From: a virus
DNA: 50,689 nucleotides
IMG/VR virus record: IMGVR_UViG_3300033146_000748
Location: 1 to 50,689 of that record
Strand: one strand, 5' to 3'
The notes beneath the pieces are model-generated. The model was given only the letters and a program-made list of their open reading frames with translations. It ran no database searches and was not told where the DNA came from. Positions 12,758-20,932 of the stretch are shown here, piece by piece. The translations under genes were made by a program, and so were the position numbers. How positions within the stretch are numbered: the first letter of the stretch is position 1; each line of letters begins with the position of its first letter.

Positions 12758-13193
12758 AAATTGATTCCGCCATAATATCTAGTCTTTCTGCCCATTTGGC
12801 ATCATCTGTATTATCAACAATCTCTTCATAAAATGTTTGAACGGTTGGTTTTCTTACACCATAAGGAACTTCTTTTTCAAAATCTACATCAGCATGATAT
12901 AATCCATGTGAAATAAGACGAACACGGTCCCTTTCAGACATTTCATGATATACATTCTTATCAAGATAAAGAATATAATCAACACCATCGGGATTACCAT
13001 TAGTTGCTGTAATATGTCTCAACAATGGAGAACACTTTTCCAACTTAACTAATACATATTTCCCACCTGACTTCCTTTTCTTTGTATCCATTACAATCTC
13101 AATAGTAACACCATTCAAAGATGGAAACTTTGTTCTGATAACCTCTTGAACTTTATCAACTATTTCTGTTGTTGCTTCTTCAAATCTACTCAT
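12738..13193 (-). CDS. phage metallopeptidase-like protein, altered active site
   Basis: The 151-residue protein resembles the putative phage metallopeptidase family, which has a small zinc-peptidase fold with an HExxH helix. Here the helix reads LISHGLYHADVDF: both zinc histidines are kept (H-x3-H) but the catalytic Glu is Gly. Upstream DYILYLDKNVYHEMSERDRVRLI is also family-like. It may bind zinc without proteolysis. It overlaps its neighbours in the replication operon. Confidence 0.6.
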   Translation of the reverse strand: MSRFEEATTEIVDKVQEVIRTKFPSLNGVTIEIVMDTKKRKSGGKYVLVKLEKCSPLLRHITATNGNPDGVDYILYLDKNVYHEMSERDRVRLISHGLYHADVDFEKEVPYGVRKPTVQTFYEEIVDNTDDAKWAERLDIMAESIYDRDEE

Positions 13194-13593
13194 CCCTAAC
13201 TCCCTCTACATAATTATTCGGTGTATATACAACACACGGTTTACCTATTTTTTTCATTTGATATATCATATTCTTAGACCCTCGTGAATGACCATCCCAA
13301 TATACAATTGCCATATCAGCATATTTTGCCATATCAGAGTTTCTTAAATGACCAGCACCTTTACCTAATGACCAATCAGCAGGAAACTTTGTTAACTCTA
13401 AATTAAGTTTTTCAGCTAATTGTTCACCTAATTGATCAATTCCTTTTGCTGTTCCACTTACTATTTCAGTTATTCTACCAGACCATTCACATTCTGTAAA
13501 CAATCGTTCCATCCAAGGACATTCATCCAAGGACATTTGATTACCTTCATCATCTGTTCCTAATGACCTACTTCCTGCAATAACACATTTCAT
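13186..13593 (-). CDS. SLOG-superfamily protein (DUF2493/YspA-type)
   Basis: The 135-residue Rossmann-like protein begins MKCVIAGSRS and contains IVSGTAKGIDQLGEQLA, the GSRS and SGxAxGxD nucleotide-binding signatures of SLOG (LOG/DprA/TIR-sensing) proteins. VYWDGHSRGSKNMI completes the pocket. SLOG proteins bind or process nucleotide-derived signals. In phages they may counter nucleotide-based defence, but that is inference. It overlaps neighbours by 4-8 bp. Confidence 0.8.
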   Translation of the reverse strand: MKCVIAGSRSLGTDDEGNQMSLDECPWMERLFTECEWSGRITEIVSGTAKGIDQLGEQLAEKLNLELTKFPADWSLGKGAGHLRNSDMAKYADMAIVYWDGHSRGSKNMIYQMKKIGKPCVVYTPNNYVEGVRDE

Positions 13594-13829
13594 CTATTCT
13601 CCCCCATTTTTCCTTCTTCATGTAATCTTGTAAGACATCTATGTTCAGCTTCAATTAAAAACTTAGTTAAAGATTTCATATCAGAACCATGAAACTTTTC
13701 CAAAATGGTATTGAAATTGAGTGCAACTTTATATTGTTCATATGTTTTACAAGAATCAAATGTATTAACAACCTTACATACATCCCTAGCAACCCTTGTA
13801 AAATCTCTATCTTTTAATTCTTCATTCAT
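13590..13829 (-). CDS. 79-residue helical protein, unknown
   Basis: All-helical product (FTRVARDVCKVVNTFDSCKTYEQYK...SLTKFLIEAEHRCLTRLHEEGK). It overlaps the SLOG gene by 4 bp. No family recognised. Confidence 0.6.
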   Translation of the reverse strand: MNEELKDRDFTRVARDVCKVVNTFDSCKTYEQYKVALNFNTILEKFHGSDMKSLTKFLIEAEHRCLTRLHEEGKMGENR

Positions 13830-13836
13830 TATAATA

Positions 13837-14040
13837 TCACTCCATTGATTTTCTATGACATTCCTCTAAAAAACAATTCAATGTTGTATAATTATCTTCA
13901 TAAAATTCTTTTTTTGCGGCATCATACATAATATCATAATACTCAATTATATTATTCCTATGTTCATGACTTTGGATGACTATTCTTTTTGTTATCCGTT
14001 TTAACATCCATCGTTCAAATCTTGTCATTTTATATCTCAT
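13837..14040 (-). CDS. 67-residue basic protein, unknown
   Basis: N-terminus MRYKMTRFERWMLKRITKRIVI is basic and amphipathic, the rest helical and acidic. The start overlaps the stop of gene 46 by one base (TAATG), showing coupling. No family recognised. Confidence 0.6.
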   Translation of the reverse strand: MRYKMTRFERWMLKRITKRIVIQSHEHRNNIIEYYDIMYDAAKKEFYEDNYTTLNCFLEECHRKSME

Positions 14041-16262
14041 TATGATATCCCTATTGTAGAAAATCCATCTTCTTTTGTAACTCTATATATTGAATCTCCA
14101 CCAAAATCCACAACTTCTTCACGGTGGGATACAACAAATACTTTCAAATTATCTTCTCGTTGTTTCATTTTAATAATATCAAATGTTTTCTCAATACCAA
14201 AACTGTCAATACTACTATCCAACAATTCATCTAATACCAAAACATCTATATAAGAACCTGCTTGTCGTCTCGCCACATCCATCATGGCAAACTTTAATGA
14301 CAAATCAATACTCTTACCTTCTCCACCTGACATATTACCAAAATCACAGTCTCCAACACCATAACCATTGATTGTACCATCTAACCAAGCATCCAATTCA
14401 ATATAATAATTATGACCTGTTTCACTCAAATAATGATTGGTTTGTTGTTGAAGATATGGAATAATATTACTAATGGCATATTGTTTAACATTTTCATCCT
14501 TCAATGTCATTTTAATATACTCAAGATAATCCTTCATTGATTGAAGTTTCTTAATATCTCCATCACTACTAGATAATTCAGATTCCAATTGACTTTTAGA
14601 TGCAACATTTGTTTGATATTCCAAAGTCACACGGTCATATATTTCCTTTTGACTATTATAAATTGATTGTTCTGTTTCAACTTTTTGTGTAAGTAATTGA
14701 ATATTATGTATAATTTCATCATAATCTTTCAATTCAGAACTTTTAACTGAATGTTCCACCTCCAATTCAGAAAATGTCTTAAAAAGTTTTCCCATTTCGT
14801 CATCAAGACCTGATATTTTCATTTCCAAATTAAGAACTTCTGTTCCTATCAAAGATAGTCGTTCATTAATATCTTCCAACTCTTTTTCTTTCTCTTCAAT
14901 ACCAGATAATTTAATAAGATGTTGTTCTAATTGTTGTTGTTTTGATTTCTTTTCTTTATATTCAACAATTTTTAATGAAACCTTCCCCATCCTTACATTA
15001 CATTCATCTAATATTTTTGAATTTTCAGATTTATCAGATAATAGATTACTAATTTTATCATTTAATTCTTCTATTTTTTCTTCAACATGAGATTTAATGT
15101 GTTCAATATCAACCTCTTGAAAACAAGTCGGACAAATTGTAGAATCAGTAGATGTATAATTCTCCCATTTACTTAATTCACTTCTCAATCTAGTCAATTC
15201 AGAATCAATTACTTTATTCTTACCTGATACCTCAATCTTTTCCTCATTCATTGCATCATAATCAGCTTGTTCATCTTCAATGAATTCATCCCAATCAGGC
15301 ATATTTTCAAGAACTTCTTTAATTTTATTATACTTTTCTCGTTGATCGGTCAAATCACCAATTGCTTTAACCCTCTGTTCCAGAGTATTCTTTTCACCTT
15401 GTAATGAACTTATCTGTGATTTAACATCAGCAACCTCATCTTTCAACTCACTAATTTCATTAAGTATTTCTTGTTTTCTATTATTCAGATCATCAATTTC
15501 ATCTTGAATACTTTTTTTCTTGTTCTCATCAACAGGATGATCTTTGAGATAATCATCCAATTCTGATTGAACTTGAATAACAGATTTTTCATAACTATCA
15601 ATATCAGGCATAGTCATACCATTTATGATAACATCCAACTCTTCAATTCGTTTTTGTTTGTATCCAATTTCCATTTCAATTGAAGAAATCTTTTCTTGTA
15701 AACTCAACAATTTAGAATTAACCAAATCATTTACTTTAGAATAAATCTCAAGATTAAAAAACTTCTCAATAAACCTTCTCTTATCTGCTTTGGGAGTATT
15801 AAACATTGAAATCATATTATTGGCATTTTGAAACAATAATGTTTGTGCTGCCTTAAAATCCATACCAATTAAATCATTTTCCAACTCCATCTGAAATACT
15901 CTTTTATCAGATAATTTTGGAACTAATACACCATCTTTAGTTAATTCTAATTTCCCAGGTTTAATCCCACGATGAAGAATATAAGGAATACCATCTTTCT
16001 CAAAATGTAGTCTTACCTCACATTGTTTACCGTTTTTCCAATTAATAATTTTTGGAAGTGCCACACCCTTACTGGTCTGACCAAATAAAGCAAAAGGAAT
16101 TGCTTCAAGAAAACTTGTTTTACCAGCACCATTTGACCTATCCATATCTTTATCATGACCCAAAACAATATTTACCCCTTCTTTAAGGTCAATTGTCTGC
16201 CATGTATTTCCATATGAAAAAAAGTTCTTTAATTCTACTTGGTTAACAACTATCTTACTCAT
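14040..16262 (-). CDS. 46: gp46 recombination nuclease ATPase subunit (SbcC/Rad50-like)
   Basis: ATPase half of the gp46/gp47 complex that resects DNA ends to feed UvsX. Walker A RSNGAGKTS at residues 42-50, a long coiled coil from about 180 to 600 with a Zn hook CPTC at 377-380, ABC signature MSGGEGKS near 655 and Walker B VLVLDELLDSS near 690. At 740 residues it is longer than T4 gp46 (about 560) because of the coiled coil. The partner gene 47 lies 1.4 kb upstream, separated by a release-factor-like gene and three small genes. Confidence 0.93.
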   Translation of the reverse strand: MSKIVVNQVELKNFFSYGNTWQTIDLKEGVNIVLGHDKDMDRSNGAGKTSFLEAIPFALFGQTSKGVALPKIINWKNGKQCEVRLHFEKDGIPYILHRGIKPGKLELTKDGVLVPKLSDKRVFQMELENDLIGMDFKAAQTLLFQNANNMISMFNTPKADKRRFIEKFFNLEIYSKVNDLVNSKLLSLQEKISSIEMEIGYKQKRIEELDVIINGMTMPDIDSYEKSVIQVQSELDDYLKDHPVDENKKKSIQDEIDDLNNRKQEILNEISELKDEVADVKSQISSLQGEKNTLEQRVKAIGDLTDQREKYNKIKEVLENMPDWDEFIEDEQADYDAMNEEKIEVSGKNKVIDSELTRLRSELSKWENYTSTDSTICPTCFQEVDIEHIKSHVEEKIEELNDKISNLLSDKSENSKILDECNVRMGKVSLKIVEYKEKKSKQQQLEQHLIKLSGIEEKEKELEDINERLSLIGTEVLNLEMKISGLDDEMGKLFKTFSELEVEHSVKSSELKDYDEIIHNIQLLTQKVETEQSIYNSQKEIYDRVTLEYQTNVASKSQLESELSSSDGDIKKLQSMKDYLEYIKMTLKDENVKQYAISNIIPYLQQQTNHYLSETGHNYYIELDAWLDGTINGYGVGDCDFGNMSGGEGKSIDLSLKFAMMDVARRQAGSYIDVLVLDELLDSSIDSFGIEKTFDIIKMKQREDNLKVFVVSHREEVVDFGGDSIYRVTKEDGFSTIGIS

Positions 16263-16626
16263 TTTCCACCTCTTTAATATCTACCCACTTTCCATCAACT
16301 TTTACTTCAACTTTAATATAATCCTCATTCATCATCTCATCCACTTTTTGTTCAATGGTTTTTTTGGTGATAATCTCTTTGCTCCTTGCATTCAACCAAG
16401 AAACAAAAGTGGGAGAATTAGCAAGTCTACGGAATGCAGTAATTTTATTTTGATGTTGGGATTTTCCATCACGAGATTCAGCCCAAAGACCACTCTCATT
16501 ATGTTTAATACGAACACCAGAATCAGTTTTATTTTGATGTTGTCCACCTTTACCACCACTCTTAAACGTTGTAATAGTAAAATCTTTTTTTGTTAATGAC
16601 AATAAATGTTCTCGTTCTTTCACCAT
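16255..16626 (-). CDS. GGQ-motif release-factor-like protein
   Basis: The 123-residue product contains KSGGKGGQHQNKTDSGVRI, with GGQ at residues 27-29, the peptidyl-tRNA hydrolysis motif of class I release factors. The codon-recognition domains of RF1/RF2 are absent and there is no obvious long ArfB-type tail beyond about 100 residues, though the C-terminus is charged (EVKVDGKWVDIKEVENE). It could rescue stalled ribosomes or release peptides. Start ATG 16626 overlaps the stop of the preceding small gene; the stop overlaps the start of gene 46. Confidence 0.8.
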   Translation of the reverse strand: MVKEREHLLSLTKKDFTITTFKSGGKGGQHQNKTDSGVRIKHNESGLWAESRDGKSQHQNKITAFRRLANSPTFVSWLNARSKEIITKKTIEQKVDEMMNEDYIKVEVKVDGKWVDIKEVENE

Positions 16627-16778
16627 ATTCTCCTGATTTTTAATTTACCACACCACTTACATACATATCGTTCATGTTTATAATTATTTGGACATACTGG
16701 TTTTGGTGTAGCACATTTTCTCAACTCATATTCATGAATACCCAATTTACACAATAATATTCTTAAATTGTAATACAT
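16620..16778 (-). CDS. 52-residue zinc-ribbon protein
   Basis: ATG 16778 gives MYYNLRILLCKLGIHEYE..., with CATPKPVC and CKWCG cysteine pairs, a compact zinc-binding layout similar to DUF1660-like phage proteins. It begins 3 bases after the upstream stop and its TGA overlaps the GGQ gene start, so it fills a gap that would otherwise be empty. Confidence 0.7.
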   Translation of the reverse strand: MYYNLRILLCKLGIHEYELRKCATPKPVCPNNYKHERYVCKWCGKLKIRRIW

Positions 16779-16780
16779 AA

Positions 16781-17101
16781 TCACTCACTTTCGTATGGAC
16801 TAATCTTCCTAACCTCAAACAATGTCAATAAGTCTACATCAATTTCACCCTCTTCGTCAACATAAACCTTTGTTTTATTTTCACACTGTGCATCAACAAT
16901 TCGTCTATCAGCAACCTGTTTCAAATATGTATTAACCTTATACTCATTATTCTCAGCAAAATCATCAATTGTATTTGCATATACTTCCAATAAATGATCA
17001 TAACAAAAATGATATATCCTATCAATTTCACCCTCATTCTTTACAAATATAATTGATTTCACATTTTTAGTTGTTCCACATACATCACATTTCTCTTTCA
17101 T
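16781..17101 (-). CDS. 106-residue zinc-binding protein, unknown
   Basis: N-terminus MKEKCDVCGTTKNV with a second CYDH site near residue 33: a C2CH zinc ribbon. The rest is helical and acidic (EEGEIDVDLLTLFEVRK). Family not recognised. It sits between gene 47's follower and the small zinc-ribbon gene in one operon. Confidence 0.7.
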   Translation of the reverse strand: MKEKCDVCGTTKNVKSIIFVKNEGEIDRIYHFCYDHLLEVYANTIDDFAENNEYKVNTYLKQVADRRIVDAQCENKTKVYVDEEGEIDVDLLTLFEVRKISPYESE

Positions 17102-17104
17102 TTA

Positions 17105-17653
17105 TTACTCCATTTCAAATATATTTTCATCTTCAAACCATTCTGATTGAATTGGTTTTTCATCTAATGTCTTTACTCCCGAATGTATCTTATCAATCTC
17201 TTCTTGTGGTAAAATTACACGATCTCTTCTTAATGTATCAAGTTGACCATGAATGTCAATCATACCTCTTCTATACTGTTGTTCCAAATTATTTCCACCA
17301 TATGTCACCTCTTGATTATTAGATATCAACCTCTCTAATTCCAATCCATCAGGCAAATAAACATAACTAACAAACTCAATAAAATAACCAAATGATGTAC
17401 CATTTTCTACATTAGATTCAACCCACCTCACATATATAATCTCAGTATAAGAAAATACAATTTGTTCAAAGGATGTATTATAATACATTGAACTTTCATC
17501 AACTAATGGGGCAGTTATAGATGGCATTAAAGCCATTGAACGATACTCATACTCTGGTTGGGGTGACATATATTCAATCTTAGGTGGTCTTATCTCGTAT
17601 CTATCATAAGGTATATGTCCATCATTTATAACAACTCTTCTTGGACCTCTCAT
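17105..17653 (-). CDS. 182-residue protein, unknown
   Basis: A proline- and tyrosine-rich N-terminus (IPYDRYEIRPPKIEYMSPQPEYEYRSM) leads to a beta-rich middle (FSYTEIIYVRWVESNVENG...FGYFIEFVSYVYLPDG) and a helical C-terminus. It overlaps gene 47 by 4 bp. No family recognised. Confidence 0.7.
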   Translation of the reverse strand: MRGPRRVVINDGHIPYDRYEIRPPKIEYMSPQPEYEYRSMALMPSITAPLVDESSMYYNTSFEQIVFSYTEIIYVRWVESNVENGTSFGYFIEFVSYVYLPDGLELERLISNNQEVTYGGNNLEQQYRRGMIDIHGQLDTLRRDRVILPQEEIDKIHSGVKTLDEKPIQSEWFEDENIFEME

Positions 17654-18678
17654 TCAGACAACTCCTCATATAATTGTTCTGTAATCTTTTCTATCACCTT
17701 CACATTCAAATGTTTTGGTTGTTCTGAATGAAATAAGAAATCTTTATGAACTTGTAGAGGTCCTAATAATTGAATGTCATCAGTAACAACATCCTGTGTC
17801 ATACCTTTAGAAAATCTATATTCTGTAAATATTTGATGGGGGTCAGTCTTTTGAACTTCTGTTATAATTTGATTGTTTACCGTTGTTCCATAATCTTCAT
17901 GAAAAATAATCCTTACAACTTGACCTTCAAACTCTTTACCAACTAATACATCGGGTTTGGCAATCCATTGAACAAACTTTGGAAACTTCTTCCATTCAAT
18001 AAACTCTAAATCACCATTATCATCATCAAATACATAAAATCCACGACTACCTGAATCATTAAATGTCATATGATAAGGTGAACCCAAATATTCAACATTA
18101 TGATCATATGAACCAATTGTATGAAAATGTCCTGATAATGTCTTGTCAAACTTTGAAAAAGAACTAAAGTTCCAATCACCATCTTTAACTGTTTGTCCTG
18201 TAGTATTCATATTCGCACCATTGATTTCCCAATGACCCAAACAATACTTCTTATCAGTTTGTCTCATCTTATTGATAAAATCATCTCTATATTCAACATC
18301 ATCAACAACCCAAGGAACTAATAACATATTTCCAACTTCAACAGGCTTATCAATAATCTCTATATGACAATCACTTGTAAATATTTGATGGGAATTAGGA
18401 TAATATCTATCTTTGTAAAATAAATCATGATTTCCTAATATTAGATAGGACTTATTAAAGTTCTTTAATTTATTACCAATTACCTTAGCATAATCAAGTG
18501 TTTTGAGTGACATATTTTTTCTATTATCAAAAAAATCACCCAAATGAATCAACTCAGTAATATCATTTTCATTGGCATAAACAACTATATCTTCAAACAA
18601 ATCTGATACCAATTCAAGATAAAAATCATTTGCTTTCTTATATCCCAAATGAGTATCAGTTACCAAAATCCTCTTCAT
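17650..18678 (-). CDS. 47: gp47 recombination nuclease (SbcD/Mre11-like)
   Basis: Calcineurin-type metallophosphoesterase. Visible metal motifs are DTHLG (residues 8-12), GDFFDNRK (about 46-53), GNHD (about 80-83), a central GHWE and C-terminal GHFHT. It makes the nuclease half of the complex with gp46. ATG 18678 is preferred over an in-frame TTG six bases earlier; GGGAG lies upstream. A strong promoter stands before it, making 47 the first gene of the long operon that runs down through 46. Confidence 0.93.
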   Translation of the reverse strand: MKRILVTDTHLGYKKANDFYLELVSDLFEDIVVYANENDITELIHLGDFFDNRKNMSLKTLDYAKVIGNKLKNFNKSYLILGNHDLFYKDRYYPNSHQIFTSDCHIEIIDKPVEVGNMLLVPWVVDDVEYRDDFINKMRQTDKKYCLGHWEINGANMNTTGQTVKDGDWNFSSFSKFDKTLSGHFHTIGSYDHNVEYLGSPYHMTFNDSGSRGFYVFDDDNGDLEFIEWKKFPKFVQWIAKPDVLVGKEFEGQVVRIIFHEDYGTTVNNQIITEVQKTDPHQIFTEYRFSKGMTQDVVTDDIQLLGPLQVHKDFLFHSEQPKHLNVKVIEKITEQLYEELSE

Positions 18679-18718
18679 AAACAAAAAAACTCCCTATAAC
18701 AATTTAATTATTATAAGG

Positions 18719-18747
18719 AGTATAACACAAAATATAAAGTATGTAAA
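18719..18747 (-). promoter_or_regulatory. sigma70-type promoter of gene 47 operon
   Basis: TTTACA (18747-18742), 17-nt spacer, TATACT (18724-18719), just before the gene 47 leader and after the epimerase stop. Confidence 0.8.
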
Positions 18748-19590
18748 TTATCCGAAAATTGATTCAATTCCTTGTTGTAAACTAATCTTTGGTTTCCAAT
18801 TTAAATCATTATATGCTTTGTTATTATCAGGAAGACGGTGATATGGTTCACCTTTTCTCCCTTCAATGTGTTTTACTTTTAAATTTGGATGATATTTTTT
18901 AACCATGTCAACAAGATCGTTAATTTTTGTTTGGATATTAACACCTAAATTATATACTTCATGTTGAATATCATCAAGACAAGACATTAAAAATAACCCA
19001 TGAACCAAATCATCTATATGAGTAAATGATCTGGTTTGATTTCCATCACCACATATCTCAAAGGTATCATCTTCTTGGACACATCGTTTTAACATAGGAA
19101 TTATTTTAGTATCATTAATATTAAAATTACCTCCATACACATTAAAAAATCTTGCAATTACCCAATCAACCTCTATTTCATTATAAAGAATATTTTCTGA
19201 TAACATTTTAGACAAAGAATAACAATTACGACTATATTTTGGATTAACAATGAGATCTTGTCCTTCAACCAACGAACCAGTATTATAACCATATACCTCT
19301 GATGTTGAAGCATAAACTAATCTACATTTATTATTCAAATTATTATTCTTAATATAATCAATTACACTTAATATACCATTTATATTACTAGAAATTATAT
19401 CTCTATATTTATTTTCAAACTCTAATGGACGAGATTCAGATGCCAAATGATATATTACATCAAATTTTATATCATCATATATAGAACTTATATCAGATAC
19501 ATCACCTTGATTGAATATAAATCTTTCTGATTGTATATTATTATAAGATTCAATTGTATTAAAAGATAATGAATTTGATAAATTATCCAA
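18748..19590 (-). CDS. NAD-epimerase/dehydratase lacking the N-terminal GxxGxxG
   Basis: An extended short-chain dehydrogenase of the UDP-glucose 4-epimerase/UDP-glucuronate decarboxylase type: VDVIYHLAS-type motif, STSEVYG, catalytic YSLSK (Tyr-x3-Lys), NVYGGN, FTHIDDLVHG and a C-terminal RKGEPYHRLPD. The first visible segment, ...VFVLDNLS, matches the end of beta2 in the family, so about 25-30 residues with the NAD-binding GxxGxxG loop are missing. The only in-frame start is TTG at 19590, and upstream codons do not restore the motif. It is either truncated or non-functional. Confidence 0.8.
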   Translation of the reverse strand: MDNLSNSLSFNTIESYNNIQSERFIFNQGDVSDISSIYDDIKFDVIYHLASESRPLEFENKYRDIISSNINGILSVIDYIKNNNLNNKCRLVYASTSEVYGYNTGSLVEGQDLIVNPKYSRNCYSLSKMLSENILYNEIEVDWVIARFFNVYGGNFNINDTKIIPMLKRCVQEDDTFEICGDGNQTRSFTHIDDLVHGLFLMSCLDDIQHEVYNLGVNIQTKINDLVDMVKKYHPNLKVKHIEGRKGEPYHRLPDNNKAYNDLNWKPKISLQQGIESIFG

Positions 19591-19612
19591 TACAAATACA
19601 TAATCACCAAAA

Positions 19613-20218
19613 TCATAATGATAATGAATCCATGAAATTACTTAAATCAACACCTGTTTCAATAACAAATAATTCTTTTATTTCTTCATTATCATATGAA
19701 TCCATAATTGAATATTTAAAATTATTAAATTTTGTCATATAATAATTATATTCCGATATAACATCAAGATTCATTAAATATTCATCTAAAATATTAATAA
19801 GTTTTTCATCTTCAGTATTAATTATTTCAAGATATATATCTTCTCTATTTTCATCGGTAATAAAAAATCCTTTAGATGATAAAATATTATTCAATCTTAC
19901 ATAATTTATAAATACAATATAAAATTCAGAATCAAATATTCTATCTATAAAATATTTTTTATATGAAACCATAACATTATTTTTAAAATTATCCAAAGAA
20001 TCAATAGGAACTAACTTGAATTTATCAATTGATATATAACCAATATTTTTTGGATATATCATCTGATACCGTTTAATATTATCTTTTACATAATTATATA
20101 CAATTTCACCAACTTTAACATATTTATCTTCATCAACACTAAAATCATCTTCTTTTTCACCATATCCAGTTATTTTAAATTCATATTTGGATATATCACA
20201 TTTTTTCAACAAAAACAT
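19613..20218 (-). CDS. 201-residue protein, unknown
   Basis: ATG 20218 is preferred; GGAGG lies 11 bases upstream and overlaps an earlier in-frame ATG at 20236. The protein is rich in Ile, Tyr, Asn and Lys, with alternating beta and helical segments (EFKITGYGEKEDDFSVDEDKY...), and no recognisable motif. Its end lies where the N-terminus of the epimerase would be expected, suggesting a deletion junction. It follows the Cys-rich gene. Confidence 0.65.
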   Translation of the reverse strand: MFLLKKCDISKYEFKITGYGEKEDDFSVDEDKYVKVGEIVYNYVKDNIKRYQMIYPKNIGYISIDKFKLVPIDSLDNFKNNVMVSYKKYFIDRIFDSEFYIVFINYVRLNNILSSKGFFITDENREDIYLEIINTEDEKLINILDEYLMNLDVISEYNYYMTKFNNFKYSIMDSYDNEEIKELFVIETGVDLSNFMDSLSL

Positions 20219-20266
20219 ATAAAACACTACCTCCATATAACAATTTATTAAACATATATATTATTT

Positions 20267-20923
20267 CTAAAAGTAAATAATATTAACTTTAAGTCTCATG
20301 TCAGAATAATTACAATCACATGTACATGAATAATTACAATTACAAGTACAATAATTACAATCACAAGTACAATAATTACAATCACAAGTACATGAATAAT
20401 TACAATGACAAGTACATGAATAATTACAATCACAAGCACATGTAGTTGCAACATCTGATTTTAATTGATCCTTCATTGCCTCCACAGTTTCATGAGTAAT
20501 TAATTCTTCAGGTGCAATTTCATTATCAGAATATGGGGATTGAACTGTACCAGAAATAACATCTATAAATAAATCTCTGATTGTTCTTATTTCAGATGTA
20601 TCAACTACACCATGTAAAACATCTATTGGTGCCCCAGCAATATTTCTTCTATCTGCTTCAACATTCAACTCATGTTGTAGTTCATCTAACTCATATTCCA
20701 AATCTATAACTTCACCAGCAATAACATCAACATTTGTATATGTTATAGTTCTTGGTCCAACATATCCCGCATGTGAAGAACATGAATTATTATGATTAAG
20801 ACAACCATTGGTTGCATTATGACTATGACATCCTGTAGTATTTGAATTTCCTTGACAACCTACTGTTGTATTATTAGAATGACACCCTACATTTCCATTA
20901 TGCCCATTACAACTACAACCCAT
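20267..20923 (-). CDS. Cys-rich repeat protein with S74-type tail
   Basis: 218 residues with about 25 cysteines in two blocks. The N-terminal block (1-50) has GC(H/Q/L)xxN repeats; residues about 60-155 are a helical middle with ordinary composition; the C-terminal block has six units of the form NY(S)CTC(D/H/N)C. The last residues, SDMRLKVNI, match the start of the S74 intramolecular chaperone of phage fibres, which normally runs another 100 residues. GGAGG precedes the ATG. It is downstream of a radical SAM gene in the same operon, so it is a candidate substrate, metal-binding protein or virion appendage. Confidence 0.75.
   Translation of the reverse strand: MGCSCNGHNGNVGCHSNNTTVGCQGNSNTTGCHSHNATNGCLNHNNSCSSHAGYVGPRTITYTNVDVIAGEVIDLEYELDELQHELNVEADRRNIAGAPIDVLHGVVDTSEIRTIRDLFIDVISGTVQSPYSDNEIAPEELITHETVEAMKDQLKSDVATTCACDCNYSCTCHCNYSCTCDCNYCTCDCNYCTCNCNYSCTCDCNYSDMRLKVNIIYF
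20305..20442 (-). repeat. tandem coding repeat of about 21-24 bp
   Basis: Six units of the AATAATTACAATCACAAGTACATG kind, differing by 3-bp indels, encode the NY(S)CTCDC repeats at the end of the Cys-rich protein. Indels keep the frame. Confidence 0.85.
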
Positions 20924-20932
20924 ACTTCCTCC

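Noticed and set aside
20305-20442. A CRISPR-like or non-coding tandem array
   Set aside because: The units have no spacers, are 21-24 bp long and keep the reading frame of the Cys-rich protein.
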